Origin: Paenibacillus sp. RUD330
Lineage (GTDB): Bacteria > Bacillota > Bacilli > Paenibacillales > Paenibacillaceae
Direction: 5' to 3'
Length of the DNA stretch: 64,000 nt
Assembly: GCF_002243345.2 (NCBI RefSeq)
Contig: NZ_CP022655.2
Location: 2,544,501 to 2,608,500, forward strand
Positions 8,520-16,525 of this stretch are shown here, in pieces. Numbering within the stretch: position 1 is the stretch's first letter; each line of letters opens with the position of its first letter. A program made the translations under genes and the position numbers. The notes under the pieces were generated by a model, which worked only from the letters and a program-made list of their open reading frames with translations, ran no database searches and had not been told where the DNA came from.

Positions 8520-8554
8520 CTTTAACCTATTTTATGATGTGAGGAGTAGATACG

Positions 8555-9883
8555 GTGAGTTACAACAAAGAAGATATCAAGCGCATCGCCAAGGAACAGA
8601 ACGTCAGGTTCATCCGTCTCCAATTCACGGATCTGCTGGGCACGATCAAGAACGTCGAGATCCCGGTCAGCCAGCTCGAGAAAGCCCTCGACAACAAAAT
8701 GATGTTCGACGGCTCCTCGATCGAAGGTTATGTCCGCATCGAGGAATCCGATATGTACCTGTATCCCGACCTCAGCACATGGGTCGTATTCCCGTGGGTT
8801 ACGCAGGACCGCGTCGCCCGCCTGATCTGCGACATCTACATGCCGGACGGCACGCCGTTCGCCGGCGATCCGCGCGGCATCCTGAAGCGCGTGCTCAAGG
8901 AAGCCGAGGAGATGGGCTTCTCCGCGATGAACGTCGGCCCCGAGCCTGAGTTCTTCCTGTTCAAGACGAACGAGAAGGGCGAGCCGACGACCGAGCTCAA
9001 CGACCAGGGCGGTTATTTCGATCTGGCGCCGATGGACCTTGGCGAGAACTGCCGCCGCGAAATCGTGCTGACGCTCGAGGAGATGGACTTCGAGATCGAG
9101 GCTTCCCATCACGAGGTCGCTCCCGGGCAGCATGAGATCGACTTCAAATACGCGGACGCCATTAAAGCGGCCGATCAGATCCAGACCTTCAAGCTCGTCG
9201 TCAAGACTGTCGCGCGCCAGCACGGCCTGCACGCGACCTTCATGCCGAAGCCGCTGTTCGGAGTCAATGGTTCCGGCATGCACTGCCATCAATCGCTGTT
9301 CCGCGGCGGAGAGAACGCCTTCTATGACGAGGACGACCAGCTCGGACTCAGCCCGACAGCGCGTTATTACATGGCCGGCCTTCTGCGCCATGCCCGCGCG
9401 ATGACCGCCATCACCAATCCGACCGTCAACAGCTACAAGCGTCTGGTGCCGGGCTACGAGGCGCCTAGCTACGTCGCCTGGTCGGCGAGCAACCGCAGCC
9501 CGATGATCCGCATTCCGGCTTCCCGCGGCCTCAGCACCCGGGTCGAAGTGCGGAATCCGGATCCGGCCGCGAATCCGTACCTGGCTCTGGCCGTCATGCT
9601 GAAGGCCGGCCTGGACGGCATCAAGAACAAGCTGCCGCTTCCGGCTCCGATCGACCGCAACATCTACGTCATGACAGACGAAGAGCGGCTGGAGGACGGC
9701 ATTCCGAGCTTGCCGGAGGATCTTCGCGAAGCTCTGAACGAGCTGCTGCGCAGCGAGATCATTACAGAAGCTCTCGGCGACCACGCCTTGGCGCATTTCT
9801 ACGAGCTCAAGGAAATCGAATGGGACATGTACAAAACGCAAGTGCATGAGTGGGAACGCGATCAGTACCTGACTCTGTACTAA
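8555..9883 (+). CDS. glnA: Glutamine synthetase, type I-alpha
   Basis: Makes glutamine from glutamate, ammonia and ATP, and in this group signals nitrogen status to GlnR and TnrA. It is 442 aa, typical of the Gram-positive GSI-alpha class without the adenylylation insert. Motifs include [20 protein letters not shown], the ATP-site [27 protein letters not shown] and [10 protein letters not shown]. The start is GTG 8555 after GAGGAG at 8541-8546. It is co-transcribed with glnR; a GC-rich hairpin at 10034-10066 is the only downstream terminator candidate. Confidence 0.97.
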   Translation: MSYNKEDIKRIAKEQNVRFIRLQFTDLLGTIKNVEIPVSQLEKALDNKMMFDGSSIEGYVRIEESDMYLYPDLSTWVVFPWVTQDRVARLICDIYMPDGTPFAGDPRGILKRVLKEAEEMGFSAMNVGPEPEFFLFKTNEKGEPTTELNDQGGYFDLAPMDLGENCRREIVLTLEEMDFEIEASHHEVAPGQHEIDFKYADAIKAADQIQTFKLVVKTVARQHGLHATFMPKPLFGVNGSGMHCHQSLFRGGENAFYDEDDQLGLSPTARYYMAGLLRHARAMTAITNPTVNSYKRLVPGYEAPSYVAWSASNRSPMIRIPASRGLSTRVEVRNPDPAANPYLALAVMLKAGLDGIKNKLPLPAPIDRNIYVMTDEERLEDGIPSLPEDLREALNELLRSEIITEALGDHALAHFYELKEIEWDMYKTQVHEWERDQYLTLY

Positions 9884-10033
9884 GACGGGAACGCGTTATC
9901 GCTAGAAGGCGCCAAAGGCGCAACGAAGGCCAACTGCTGCGGCGGCAATGACGCCGTCCAAGCTGCCTATGTGCTCCATGAGCGCATCGTTGCGGCCGAG
10001 GTGTCCATGCGGCCGGATTCTCCATGCAAAATC

Positions 10034-10066
10034 AAAAGCCCGCCGACCTAATGGTCGGCGGGCTTT
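10034..10066 (+). terminator. Hairpin downstream of glnA
   Basis: Perfect 14-bp arms AAAGCCCGCCGACC and GGTCGGCGGGCTTT with loop TAAT, followed by a weak T stretch (GTCGTTTCG). It probably ends glnRA and may also act on the convergent cupin transcript. The rest of 9884-10130 shows no convincing gene. Confidence 0.65.
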
Positions 10067-10130
10067 GTCGTTTCGTATCCATGGCTGCAACCATCAAGCG
10101 GGGAATACGAAGCATAGGATCCCCGTTCCT

Positions 10131-10556
10131 CTATGGCCTCTGCCGGGATGCCTTTTCGTAAGCTTCATCCGATACGGGCTCCAGCCATTCCGGCTTGCCG
10201 GCCGTAATGGCAAGGTGCTCGAACCAGCTGTCTTTGGCAGCGCCGTGCCAATGTTTTACGCCATCATGAGTAACGACGACATCGCCGGCTTTCAGCCGTT
10301 GAGCGGGCTTCCCTTCTTCCTGGTACCAGCCTTCGCCCCCCGTAACGAGCAGAAGCTGAAATCCATCGCGGTGGATATGCCAGTTGTTCCGGCATCCGGG
10401 TTCAAAGGTGACGTTGCCTACGCCGACATTCACTTTAGGATCGGCAACCAAGGTTTTGAGATAGCTTTGGCCTATGAAATAGTTTGCATAGGCTTCATTT
10501 TTCTCTCCGGCGGGAAAGATGACTCCATGTCTTATTTCTTCGTATTTTGCCGTCAT
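10131..10556 (-). CDS. Cupin-domain protein
   Basis: A 141-aa single-domain cupin. The first cupin motif is in CRNNWHIHRDGFQLLLVTGGEGW, with HIH as metal ligands, and the second in KAGDVVVTHDGVKHWHGA. Such proteins commonly accompany short-chain dehydrogenases in redox or stress operons, and no substrate can be inferred. It lies downstream of, and overlaps by 62 bases, the SDR gene, so the two are co-transcribed from the regulated promoter at 11497-11525. Confidence 0.75.
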   Translation of the reverse strand: MTAKYEEIRHGVIFPAGEKNEAYANYFIGQSYLKTLVADPKVNVGVGNVTFEPGCRNNWHIHRDGFQLLLVTGGEGWYQEEGKPAQRLKAGDVVVTHDGVKHWHGAAKDSWFEHLAITAGKPEWLEPVSDEAYEKASRQRP

Positions 10557-11433
10557 TGGTATCGATGTCTCCTCTGTTCAGATGATTTTCATTCCCTTGC
10601 TCATAGGATAGAGATGTGGACAACCCGCGATAAGCATCGATCTGCTTCTGGAGCTCATTCACCTTTTGCTCAATAGCAGCGACGGCATCCGCGCCGGCAA
10701 TCCAGCGCAGCGGAGGCTGCTTCTCGCCGGCGATGGTCAGCAGCGCATGGGCAAGCTTTGAAGGATCACCGCTTTGTTTCCCGTTCATTGCTTCCCATCC
10801 GGAGCGTGTTGCGGCTGTGCGGCTGGCGTAATCGTCAATGCTCAGCTCGGCCCAAATGGTCGACTCCGGCTCAAGCAGCTCGGTCCGGAAGAAGCCGGGC
10901 TCGACAATGGTGGTGTGGATTCCGAATGGAGCGACGTCCAGCTGGAGAGATTCCATCCAGCCCTCAAGACCGAATTTCGAAGCCGAATACGCCACGCAAA
11001 AGTCTTGGCCGACGATGCCGGCGAGCGAAGAGATTGAAATAATATGTCCAGAGCGAGCTTTGCGCATGACGGGAAGAACGGCTCTCGTGACATTCATCGG
11101 TCCGATGAGGTTGGTGTCGAGCTGCTTCTGGATTTGCGTCGGGGCCAGCTCTTCAAAGAAGCCTGCATAAAAGCTGGCCGCATTATTGACGAGGACATCG
11201 ATCGTGCCAAAACGCTCAACGGCTGCCTGGACGGCTGAGTTGGCTTCCTCAAGGCTGGTAACATCCAATCTGACAACGAGCAGATTGCCGTCATCTCCGA
11301 TTGCTTGCTTGACTCTTTCTGTATCGCGTCCGGAAGCGATGACTTTATGTCCCGCTGCCAAGGCTGCCTTTGCAATATCAACCCCCATACCGCGTCCTGC
11401 ACCTGTAATAAACCATACTTTTTGTTTCGACAT
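10495..11433 (-). CDS. Short-chain dehydrogenase/reductase
   Basis: A 312-aa classical SDR. The Rossmann nucleotide motif is VWFITGAGRGMG (residues 5-16), followed by LDVTS, NNAA and the catalytic set S...YSASK (SISSLAG then YSASKFGLEGW). The start ATG at 11433 has AGGAGGC seven bases upstream; the frame continues back to 11562 without support. Its C-terminal tail overlaps the cupin gene. It is divergent from the TetR regulator, and the palindrome between them suggests local repression. The substrate is unknown. Confidence 0.85.
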   Translation of the reverse strand: MSKQKVWFITGAGRGMGVDIAKAALAAGHKVIASGRDTERVKQAIGDDGNLLVVRLDVTSLEEANSAVQAAVERFGTIDVLVNNAASFYAGFFEELAPTQIQKQLDTNLIGPMNVTRAVLPVMRKARSGHIISISSLAGIVGQDFCVAYSASKFGLEGWMESLQLDVAPFGIHTTIVEPGFFRTELLEPESTIWAELSIDDYASRTAATRSGWEAMNGKQSGDPSKLAHALLTIAGEKQPPLRWIAGADAVAAIEQKVNELQKQIDAYRGLSTSLSYEQGNENHLNRGDIDTNDGKIRRNKTWSHLSRRREK

Positions 11434-11496
11434 ACCGACTGCCTCCTGGTCTAGTTTATTGTGTAAGCTGGTATAGCCAATGGAGCAATAAACGGC

Positions 11497-11525
11497 ATTA
11501 TAGTGCGATATCGCACATATGTGTA
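11497..11525 (-). promoter_or_regulatory. Promoter of the SDR-cupin operon
   Basis: On the minus strand: TACACA (11525-11520), a 17-base spacer, TATAAT (11502-11497). The spacer is almost filled by the palindrome at 11503-11516. Confidence 0.55.
11503..11523. promoter_or_regulatory. Palindromic operator between SDR and tetR
   Basis: GTGCGATATCGCAC (11503-11516) is a perfect 14-bp palindrome. It runs into a second one, CACATATGTG (11514-11523). The location in the divergent region, inside the SDR promoter spacer, fits binding by the adjacent TetR protein. Confidence 0.6.
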
Positions 11526-11633
11526 TAATATAAGATGGCGGCTGACTGTCTGCAAGGATCAATCTGGAGGCGTTTGCGCCTTATTGCACAAGGCGATGTG
11601 AATGGTGCGATAAATTCAAAGAAAAGTATGGTG

Positions 11634-12188
11634 ATGGCTAAAGTGTCGACCGTGGACAGAAGAATACTAAAGTCTAAAGAGGCCATCAAGAATGCTTTCA
11701 TTCAGCTTCTTTCCGAGAAAAGCTTCGATGAGATCACCATGCAAGATCTTTCTGACCGGGCCAACGTCGGCCGCAGAACGATCTATCATCATTATGTGGA
11801 CAAATACGACTTGCTGGACCAGTTGATTGAAGAGCATATCGGCGAGCTGAGAAAGCTGTGCGCAGTCGGGTCCGATCTTTCATTTGCAGAAGGAAATTCA
11901 CTTTGGTTCGATTATTTTGAACGGCACTATTCCTTCTTTTCCGCGATGCTGTCGAGCAAGGGAGCTCCTTTTTTTCGGAGCCGCTTCCATGATTTCGTCA
12001 TCGAGGAACTGGAAAGCGAAGCGGATGCTGCGGCAGGGAGAAATGCCGGTCTGAGCAAAGAGGTGGTTCTGCAGTTTTTTGGTGCGGCTGTAGTCGGAAT
12101 TGTGGAGTCATATTTCAAAGAAGAAATACCCGGTTCATCTCAAAGCATTGCCGAACAAGTAGGCCTGCTCTTGGACAGGAACCTATAG
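11634..12188 (+). CDS. TetR/AcrR-family transcriptional regulator
   Basis: A 184-aa regulator. The N-terminal TetR helix-turn-helix is clear: KEAIKNAFIQLLSEKSFDEITMQDLSDRANVGRRTIYHHYVDKYDLLDQL. The C-terminal half is a divergent ligand-binding domain. The start is ATG 11634 with an A/G-rich site (AAAGAAAAG) seven bases upstream; ATG 11628 and ATG 11535 are alternatives, but the latter lies directly on a possible -10. It is divergent from the SDR-cupin operon and probably represses it through 11503-11523. Confidence 0.82.
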   Translation: MAKVSTVDRRILKSKEAIKNAFIQLLSEKSFDEITMQDLSDRANVGRRTIYHHYVDKYDLLDQLIEEHIGELRKLCAVGSDLSFAEGNSLWFDYFERHYSFFSAMLSSKGAPFFRSRFHDFVIEELESEADAAAGRNAGLSKEVVLQFFGAAVVGIVESYFKEEIPGSSQSIAEQVGLLLDRNL

Positions 12189-12365
12189 GCAGTCAGAGGC
12201 TGATGCGGTTGCCGGCGCTCGGAGCGCGAATGGGAACAACGATACAAGGAGACCTCGGATGCGTTCGGAAGCTGCCGGGATGGCAATGAACGCATACATG
12301 GCGTTGATGATCAGCCAAACCGTTCTAAAAGCAAGGCCTAAAAGAGGAACATTTTGTTTCCGCAT
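12183..12365 (-). CDS. Possible small membrane protein (doubtful)
   Basis: A 60-residue frame starting MRKQNVPLLG with one hydrophobic stretch (RTVWLIINAMYAFIAIP). A usable AAGGGA precedes the ATG at 12365. It occupies most of the gap between tetR and the GNAT gene on the opposite strand and overlaps the tetR end by six bases. I recognise no family and it may be a chance frame. Confidence 0.2.
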   Translation of the reverse strand: MRKQNVPLLGLAFRTVWLIINAMYAFIAIPAASERIRGLLVSLFPFALRAPATASASDCL

Positions 12366-12431
12366 TTCCCTTTTTTCCTGGGCTGAACGCCGATATAATA
12401 CGGTAAACGGATTGGTTGGGGGAGAAAGCGA

Positions 12432-12890
12432 ATGATGCGCATGACTGTGGACGACTTGAACGGACCTGAAATCCAGGCCTTGATCGGGGAACATCTCCAG
12501 GCGATGGCCGGCAATTCTCCGCCTGAAAGCATGCATGCCTTGGATCTCAGCGGTTTGAAAAAGCCGGAAATTACGTTCTGGAGCGTATGGGAAGGGGATG
12601 AGCTGCTCGGCTGCGGCGCTCTCAAGGAGCTGGACGACAGTCATGGCGAGCTCAAGTCCATGAGGACGGCTTCGAGGCATCTGAGGAAAGGGGTTGCGCG
12701 AAAGCTTCTTGAGCATATCATCGCGGAAGCGAAACGAAGGGGCTACGGGCGGATCAGCTTGGAGACGGGCTCCATGGCGGCTTTCATTCCAGCCCGGGAT
12801 TTGTATGCCAGCTTTGGCTTCATGGAATGCGGACCGTTCGCCGAGTATGTGGAGGACCCGAACAGCGTATTCATGACAAAACCGTTATAA
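12432..12890 (+). CDS. GNAT-family N-acetyltransferase
   Basis: A 152-aa GNAT enzyme transferring acetyl from acetyl-CoA to an unknown amine. The acetyl-CoA loop is in MRTASRHLRKGVARKLLEHIIAEAKRRGY, preceded by the core beta strands (EITFWSVWEGDELLGCGAL) and followed by ETGSMAAFIPARDLYASFGF. ATG 12432 lies after GGGGGAG at 12418-12424. It stands alone, with a terminator at 12936-12965. The preceding TATAAT at 12393-12398 may be its -10, though no good -35 pairs with it. Confidence 0.83.
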   Translation: MMRMTVDDLNGPEIQALIGEHLQAMAGNSPPESMHALDLSGLKKPEITFWSVWEGDELLGCGALKELDDSHGELKSMRTASRHLRKGVARKLLEHIIAEAKRRGYGRISLETGSMAAFIPARDLYASFGFMECGPFAEYVEDPNSVFMTKPL

Positions 12891-12935
12891 ACGACATTTC
12901 CTGGTGCTTTGCTCTTGTTCAATATGCCTTTATCA

Positions 12936-12965
12936 GCGGCTGTCCTGTCGGACAAGCCGTTTTTT
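12936..12965 (+). terminator. Terminator after the GNAT gene
   Basis: CGGCTGTCC, loop TGTC, GGACAAGCCG, then TTTTTT. It lies 46 bases after the stop. Confidence 0.8.
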
Positions 12966-13061
12966 CTTGTTCTCAGACAATCTTAGAGGGGCATAGGCTC
13001 ATACTCATAGGCATCTTGCCGGAGGATGTCGATCCTAATCCGGTCCACAGGGGGGAAGAGC

Positions 13062-13634
13062 GTGGCAAGACAATCAAAGCCGCGGGCTCGGGTGTCGGGA
13101 ATCGTGCTCGCGCGGACGGCCTCCAGCATGCTGCCGCTGTACGCCAGGTTTGTTCGGAGCCGTCCGTTCGCCGAGGAATGGAGCGCGGCTGTGCGGGCAG
13201 CGGATCTCGATACGCTGTTGAAGCTGTTCAGGGAGGAGGTTCCGCTTGCGCCGGTCCATTCGTTCAGTACGAACGGCATCGGCTTTTTCGTGGACTTCAA
13301 ATATCCGCCGCCTGTCCAGGCGTACACGAATGCGACGACCATTCCTCCCGGAACGGCGCAATTCGCTTTCTCGGCAGCCGTGCTCCGCAGGCTTTCGGCA
13401 GCCGTGCTGCCGCTCTACCGGAAGCTGGCCGGCAGCGGCGCCTTCGCCAGGGAGGCGGCGGTTCTGATTCGAAGCGGGCAGGAGGAAAGGTTCCGCCGAT
13501 TGATCAGGCCCTATGTGCGAAGCCGGTACCTGGCCGGAATTCATCTTGAATCCTCGGGGTTCTACATGAGCTTCCAATATCCTGGCTCCAAGCATATTTA
13601 CCTGAACGAATTTTTCCATGAGAAGTTCCGTTGA
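13062..13634 (+). CDS. Unknown protein with two tandem repeats
   Basis: A 190-aa basic soluble protein I cannot place in a family. It is built from two gapless copies of a 59-residue unit at residues 24-82 and 116-174. Each begins LPLY, has a helical middle with FA and FR/LIR, and ends GF(F/Y)xxFxYP; about 17 of 59 positions are identical by eye. No signal peptide or membrane span is seen. The start is GTG 13062 behind GGGGGGAAGA; the upstream ATG 13026 has its ribosome site too close. It sits alone between the GNAT terminator and lexA. Confidence 0.6.
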   Translation: MARQSKPRARVSGIVLARTASSMLPLYARFVRSRPFAEEWSAAVRAADLDTLLKLFREEVPLAPVHSFSTNGIGFFVDFKYPPPVQAYTNATTIPPGTAQFAFSAAVLRRLSAAVLPLYRKLAGSGAFAREAAVLIRSGQEERFRRLIRPYVRSRYLAGIHLESSGFYMSFQYPGSKHIYLNEFFHEKFR

Positions 13635-13675
13635 CGTGGCGAGAAGCAGCGAATAACAGCGAAAAATAAGAACCT

Positions 13676-13710
13676 TTGAAAAACAAACGCGCACTCTGTC
13701 AGAGTGCGCG
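13676..13710 (-). terminator. Terminator of lexA
   Basis: Perfect 11-bp arms CGCGCACTCTG and CAGAGTGCGCG (13688-13710). On the minus strand it is followed by TTTGTTTTTC. It lies about 70 bases after the lexA stop. Confidence 0.75.
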
Positions 13711-13780
13711 AATGACTGAATAAAGCGGAATATAGGGGGGTAATGGAAGGGACTTCCTATTCTCTGGAATGGGACAAGCC

Positions 13781-14404
13781 TCAGTGAAGATTGCGGAACA
13801 ATCCGATAACCTTGCCGAGAATCGTCACATTCTTGAGCCGGATCGGCTCCATGGAGGCGTTCTCGGGCTGAAGCCGGATATGGTCGCGTTCCTTGTAGAA
13901 TGTCTTGACGGTCGCTTCGTCATCTTCCGTCATGGCCACGACGATATCGCCGTTGCTGGCGGAAGGCTGCTGGCGGACGATGACGTAATCGCCATTATGT
14001 ATGCCCGCCTCGATCATGCTCTCCCCGACGACACTCAGCATGAACACCTCGTGGTCGCCGACATAATCAGCCGGCAAAGGGAAGTACTCCTCGATGTTCT
14101 CGGTCGCCATGATCGGCACTCCGGCCGTCACCTTGCCGACGACGGGAACGCGGCTGATCGAGACGGGGAAGGGCAGCATGGCGGCATCGTCGCCGTCGAG
14201 GATCTCGATGGCGCGCGGCTTGGTAGGGTCGCGGCGGATCAGGCCCTTCTTCTCCAGGCGGTCCAGATGGCCATGCACCGTGGAGCTGGATGCCAGGCCT
14301 ACCGCCTCGCCGATCTCACGTACTGAAGGTGGATAGCCTTTGTCCCGGACTTCGTTCTTGATGAAGTCAAGAATGGCCTGCTGGCGGTTGGACACTTTAG
14401 ACAT
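13781..14404 (-). CDS. lexA: SOS repressor LexA
   Basis: Repressor of the DNA-damage regulon, 207 aa, inactivated by RecA-stimulated self-cleavage. The N-terminal winged helix recognises the operator ([21 protein letters not shown], residues 27-47). The cleavage bond is Ala94-Gly95 in KVTAGVP, and the catalytic dyad is Ser129 (VVGESM) and Lys167 (EATVKTF). The start ATG 14404 is fixed by homology (MSKVSNRQQ). It is autoregulated by two LexA boxes over its own promoter and divergent from a yneA-like gene, as in Bacillus. Confidence 0.97.
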   Translation of the reverse strand: MSKVSNRQQAILDFIKNEVRDKGYPPSVREIGEAVGLASSSTVHGHLDRLEKKGLIRRDPTKPRAIEILDGDDAAMLPFPVSISRVPVVGKVTAGVPIMATENIEEYFPLPADYVGDHEVFMLSVVGESMIEAGIHNGDYVIVRQQPSASNGDIVVAMTEDDEATVKTFYKERDHIRLQPENASMEPIRLKNVTILGKVIGLFRNLH

Positions 14405-14452
14405 CGCAATCACTCCAAAACTAGAAATTAGTAGAAAGAAATATGTAGGGAA

Positions 14453-14481
14453 AGTATAGCACAGAACCCGAGTTCGTACAA
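14453..14481 (-). promoter_or_regulatory. lexA promoter
   Basis: Minus strand TTGTAC (14481-14476), a 17-base spacer and TATACT (14458-14453). A LexA box (14463-14476) fills the spacer and another (14479-14492) covers the -35. Confidence 0.7.
14463..14476. promoter_or_regulatory. LexA box 1
   Basis: AGAACCCGAGTTCG matches CGAAC-N4-GTTCG at 9 of 10 conserved positions. It lies inside the lexA promoter spacer. Confidence 0.75.
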
Positions 14482-14492
14482 ACATAAGTTCG
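14479..14492. promoter_or_regulatory. LexA box 2
   Basis: CAAACATAAGTTCG matches CGAAC-N4-GTTCG at 9 of 10 positions. It overlaps the lexA -35. Confidence 0.75.
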
Positions 14493-14527
14493 AGAAACAG
14501 CCGTTCGCATAGGGCGGGTGCGTTCTG

Positions 14528-14541
14528 CGAACATACGTTCC
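14528..14541. promoter_or_regulatory. LexA box 3
   Basis: CGAACATACGTTCC matches at 9 of 10 positions. It lies just upstream of the yneA-like -35. Confidence 0.8.
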
Positions 14542-14550
14542 AAATAAGCG

Positions 14551-14579
14551 TTGACCAAAACAAATGTTCGTGTTATTCT
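14551..14579 (+). promoter_or_regulatory. Promoter of the yneA-like gene with LexA box 4
   Basis: TTGACC (14551-14556), a 17-base spacer, TATTCT (14574-14579). The spacer contains AAAACAAATGTTCG (14557-14570), which matches the LexA box at 8 of 10 positions. Confidence 0.7.
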
Positions 14580-14586
14580 GTGAATA

Positions 14587-14600
14587 AGAACAAACGTTTG
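14587..14600. promoter_or_regulatory. LexA box 5
   Basis: AGAACAAACGTTTG matches the LexA consensus at 8 of 10 positions. It sits between the yneA-like promoter and its ribosome site. Confidence 0.55.
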
Positions 14601-14614
14601 GGGAGTGAACGGTC

Positions 14615-15079
14615 ATGATGACTTTATCTGGATACAGCACGCCGGAGCGCGGCTCTGAGGCAACGGTCCGCAGGCAAGAGAAGAAGCAGGAACATATTTA
14701 TCTCAAGGAATGCTTCCGTCCCGGAGCAGGCGCCGGCGACTCCAGATTCATCACCCGTTCCTCCTCCGTCTCGGCAAGGACAGCCGGAAGCAGCCGTCCG
14801 CGCCGAATGCTTCCTTATGCAGCGGCAGCGCTCCTGTTCCTTCTGGCCTTCTCCAGCTTCTGGGGATTTTCCGGAGCGAGCTCATCTCACATCACCCCCG
14901 CAGCGGAAGGCGAGCTTACCATTACGGTGACGAGCGGAGACACGCTCTGGTCCATCGCCGGGAATTCCGGCCTCTCCAACGACATCCGGCGCAGCGTCTT
15001 CATGATCAAGGAGCGCAACGGGCTGAAGGATTCCGATCTGCAGGCGGGACAGACCTTGATCATTCCCAAGCAATCTTGA
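14615..15079 (+). CDS. yneA: YneA-like SOS cell-division inhibitor (LysM protein)
   Basis: A 154-aa protein with a cytoplasmic arm (1-64), one membrane span (about 66-87) and a C-terminal extracytoplasmic LysM domain (about 101-152: ITVTSGDTLWSIAG ... DLQAGQTLIIP). In Bacillus, YneA transiently blocks division during the SOS response and LysM is needed for activity. Position divergent from lexA, three LexA boxes upstream and the domain layout support the name. The N-terminal arm is longer than that of Bacillus YneA. ATG 14615 follows GGGGAG at 14600-14605. Confidence 0.8.
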   Translation: MMTLSGYSTPERGSEATVRRQEKKQEHIYLKECFRPGAGAGDSRFITRSSSVSARTAGSSRPRRMLPYAAAALLFLLAFSSFWGFSGASSSHITPAAEGELTITVTSGDTLWSIAGNSGLSNDIRRSVFMIKERNGLKDSDLQAGQTLIIPKQS

Positions 15080-15141
15080 ACGGCTTCTATCGGAGCTTCG
15101 GCCTGCTTATGAGCGTCTAATTCCATCTACGCAGATATCAG

Positions 15142-15168
15142 CCCCGGCGGACATCGCCGGGGTTTTTT
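15142..15168 (+). terminator. Terminator after the yneA-like gene
   Basis: CCCCGGCG, loop GACAT, CGCCGGGG, then TTTTTT. It separates yneA from ynzC, so ynzC needs its own promoter or read-through. Confidence 0.9.
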
Positions 15169-15240
15169 GGCTTTCTTGACAAGCTCTTCTCCGTAGTTCA
15201 AAGTTAGAAGGAAACGTCAAGGAACAGAGGTGAACGACTA

Positions 15241-15432
15241 GTGGATATCGATGCCTTGATCGCGAGGATCAACGAGCTTTCCCGCAAGCACAAATCTGTC
15301 GGGCTGACGCCTGAGGAAGTCATAGAACGGACGCAGCTCAGACAGCAGTATCTGGCCAACTTCAAGCGCAATTTCAAGCAGCAGCTGGACACCATTGAAT
15401 GGGTGGATGACGAGAAAAAGGGAGGCCGATAA
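15241..15432 (+). CDS. ynzC: DUF896 small protein YnzC
   Basis: A 63-aa helical protein of the DUF896 family (IDALIARINELSRKHKSVGL, then LTPEEVIERTQLRQQYL and a basic tail). In Bacillus it belongs to the lexA-yneA SOS neighbourhood; its function is unknown. The start is GTG 15241 with AGAGGTG upstream. In Bacillus yneB (a recombinase) lies between yneA and ynzC, but here it is missing and a terminator occupies the gap. The next gene starts one base after its stop. Confidence 0.85.
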   Translation: MDIDALIARINELSRKHKSVGLTPEEVIERTQLRQQYLANFKRNFKQQLDTIEWVDDEKKGGR

Positions 15433-15433
15433 C

Positions 15434-16420
15434 ATGGAATACCGATTGCTCGGCAAAAGCGGGCTGGCCGTATCGGAGCTGTGCCTCGGCACGATGATGT
15501 TCGGCAATACGACATCCGAAGAAGAGGCGGCACGCATGATCCACCATTTTCGCGGCGAGGGCGGCAATTTTCTGGATACGGCCAACGTTTATGCCGGGGG
15601 CAGGTCGGAGGAGATCGTCGGACGGGCGATCGCAGGCAATCGGGACGAATATGTGCTGGCCACCAAGGTGCGCATGCAGACGGAGGAGCATATCAACGGA
15701 GCCGGACTGTCGCGCAAGCATATCGTTCAGAACGTGGAAGCGAGCCTGAAGCGGCTCGGAACCGATTATATCGACCTCTATCAGGTCCATGTATGGGATC
15801 ACGCGACACCGCTGGAGGAGACGCTGCGCGCTTTGGACGATCTCGTCTCCGCCGGCAAGATCAGATACATAGGATGCTCCAATTATTTGTCCTGGCAGAT
15901 GATGAAGGCGCTCGCCATGAGCGACAGCCGGGGCTGGTCGCGCTTCATCAGCGTGCAGCCGCAATACAGCCTCCTGAACCGCGAGATGGACAGGGAGATG
16001 GTGCCTCTCTGCCTGGAGGAGAACGTCGGCATCATTCCATGGGCGCCGCTCGGCGGAGGCTTCCTGACCGGCCGTTACGGGCGCCAGGAGCCGACAGAAG
16101 GCAGGCTGACCGCGAATGCCGGCGAGAGCTCCTGGCAATACCGGAATACGGATTCTAATTTCCGCATCCTGGACGTCTTGATGGAGGTCGCTGCGCAAGC
16201 CGGCAAGACGCCGGCGCAAACGGCTCTCCGCTGGCTCATCCAGCAGAAGGGCATCACATCGCCGATCTTCGGAGTGAGCACTTACGCGCAGTACGAAGAA
16301 AACATGGGAGCTGCGGGCTGGGAGCTTACGAAGGAGCAATTCGAAGCTTTGGACGAGGCGAGCCGCCTTCCTTCGGAATATCCGGCGCGATTCCTGGAGA
16401 AGTTCCGCAGGCCTCTCTGA
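15434..16420 (+). CDS. Aldo/keto reductase
   Basis: A 328-aa NADPH-dependent (beta/alpha)8 oxidoreductase. Family features: GTMMFGNTTSEEEA, the catalytic Asp/Tyr in NFLDTANVYAGG, the lysine in YVLATKV, the histidine in YQVHVWD, and the cofactor site GIIPWAPLGGGFLTG. ATG 15434 (MEYRLLGKSGL) is preceded by AGGGAGG in the end of ynzC. The substrate cannot be read from sequence. It is likely co-transcribed with ynzC because the genes nearly touch. Confidence 0.88.
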   Translation: MEYRLLGKSGLAVSELCLGTMMFGNTTSEEEAARMIHHFRGEGGNFLDTANVYAGGRSEEIVGRAIAGNRDEYVLATKVRMQTEEHINGAGLSRKHIVQNVEASLKRLGTDYIDLYQVHVWDHATPLEETLRALDDLVSAGKIRYIGCSNYLSWQMMKALAMSDSRGWSRFISVQPQYSLLNREMDREMVPLCLEENVGIIPWAPLGGGFLTGRYGRQEPTEGRLTANAGESSWQYRNTDSNFRILDVLMEVAAQAGKTPAQTALRWLIQQKGITSPIFGVSTYAQYEENMGAAGWELTKEQFEALDEASRLPSEYPARFLEKFRRPL

Positions 16421-16525
16421 CAGCGGGCCGTCGGCGTCTCCACGCGAAACGGGAGGCGCCCCGCTTACGTATATGGACAAGCCGCCTTAACCAGGCCGAC
16501 AAAATCAAACGCAGAGGTGACCCTA

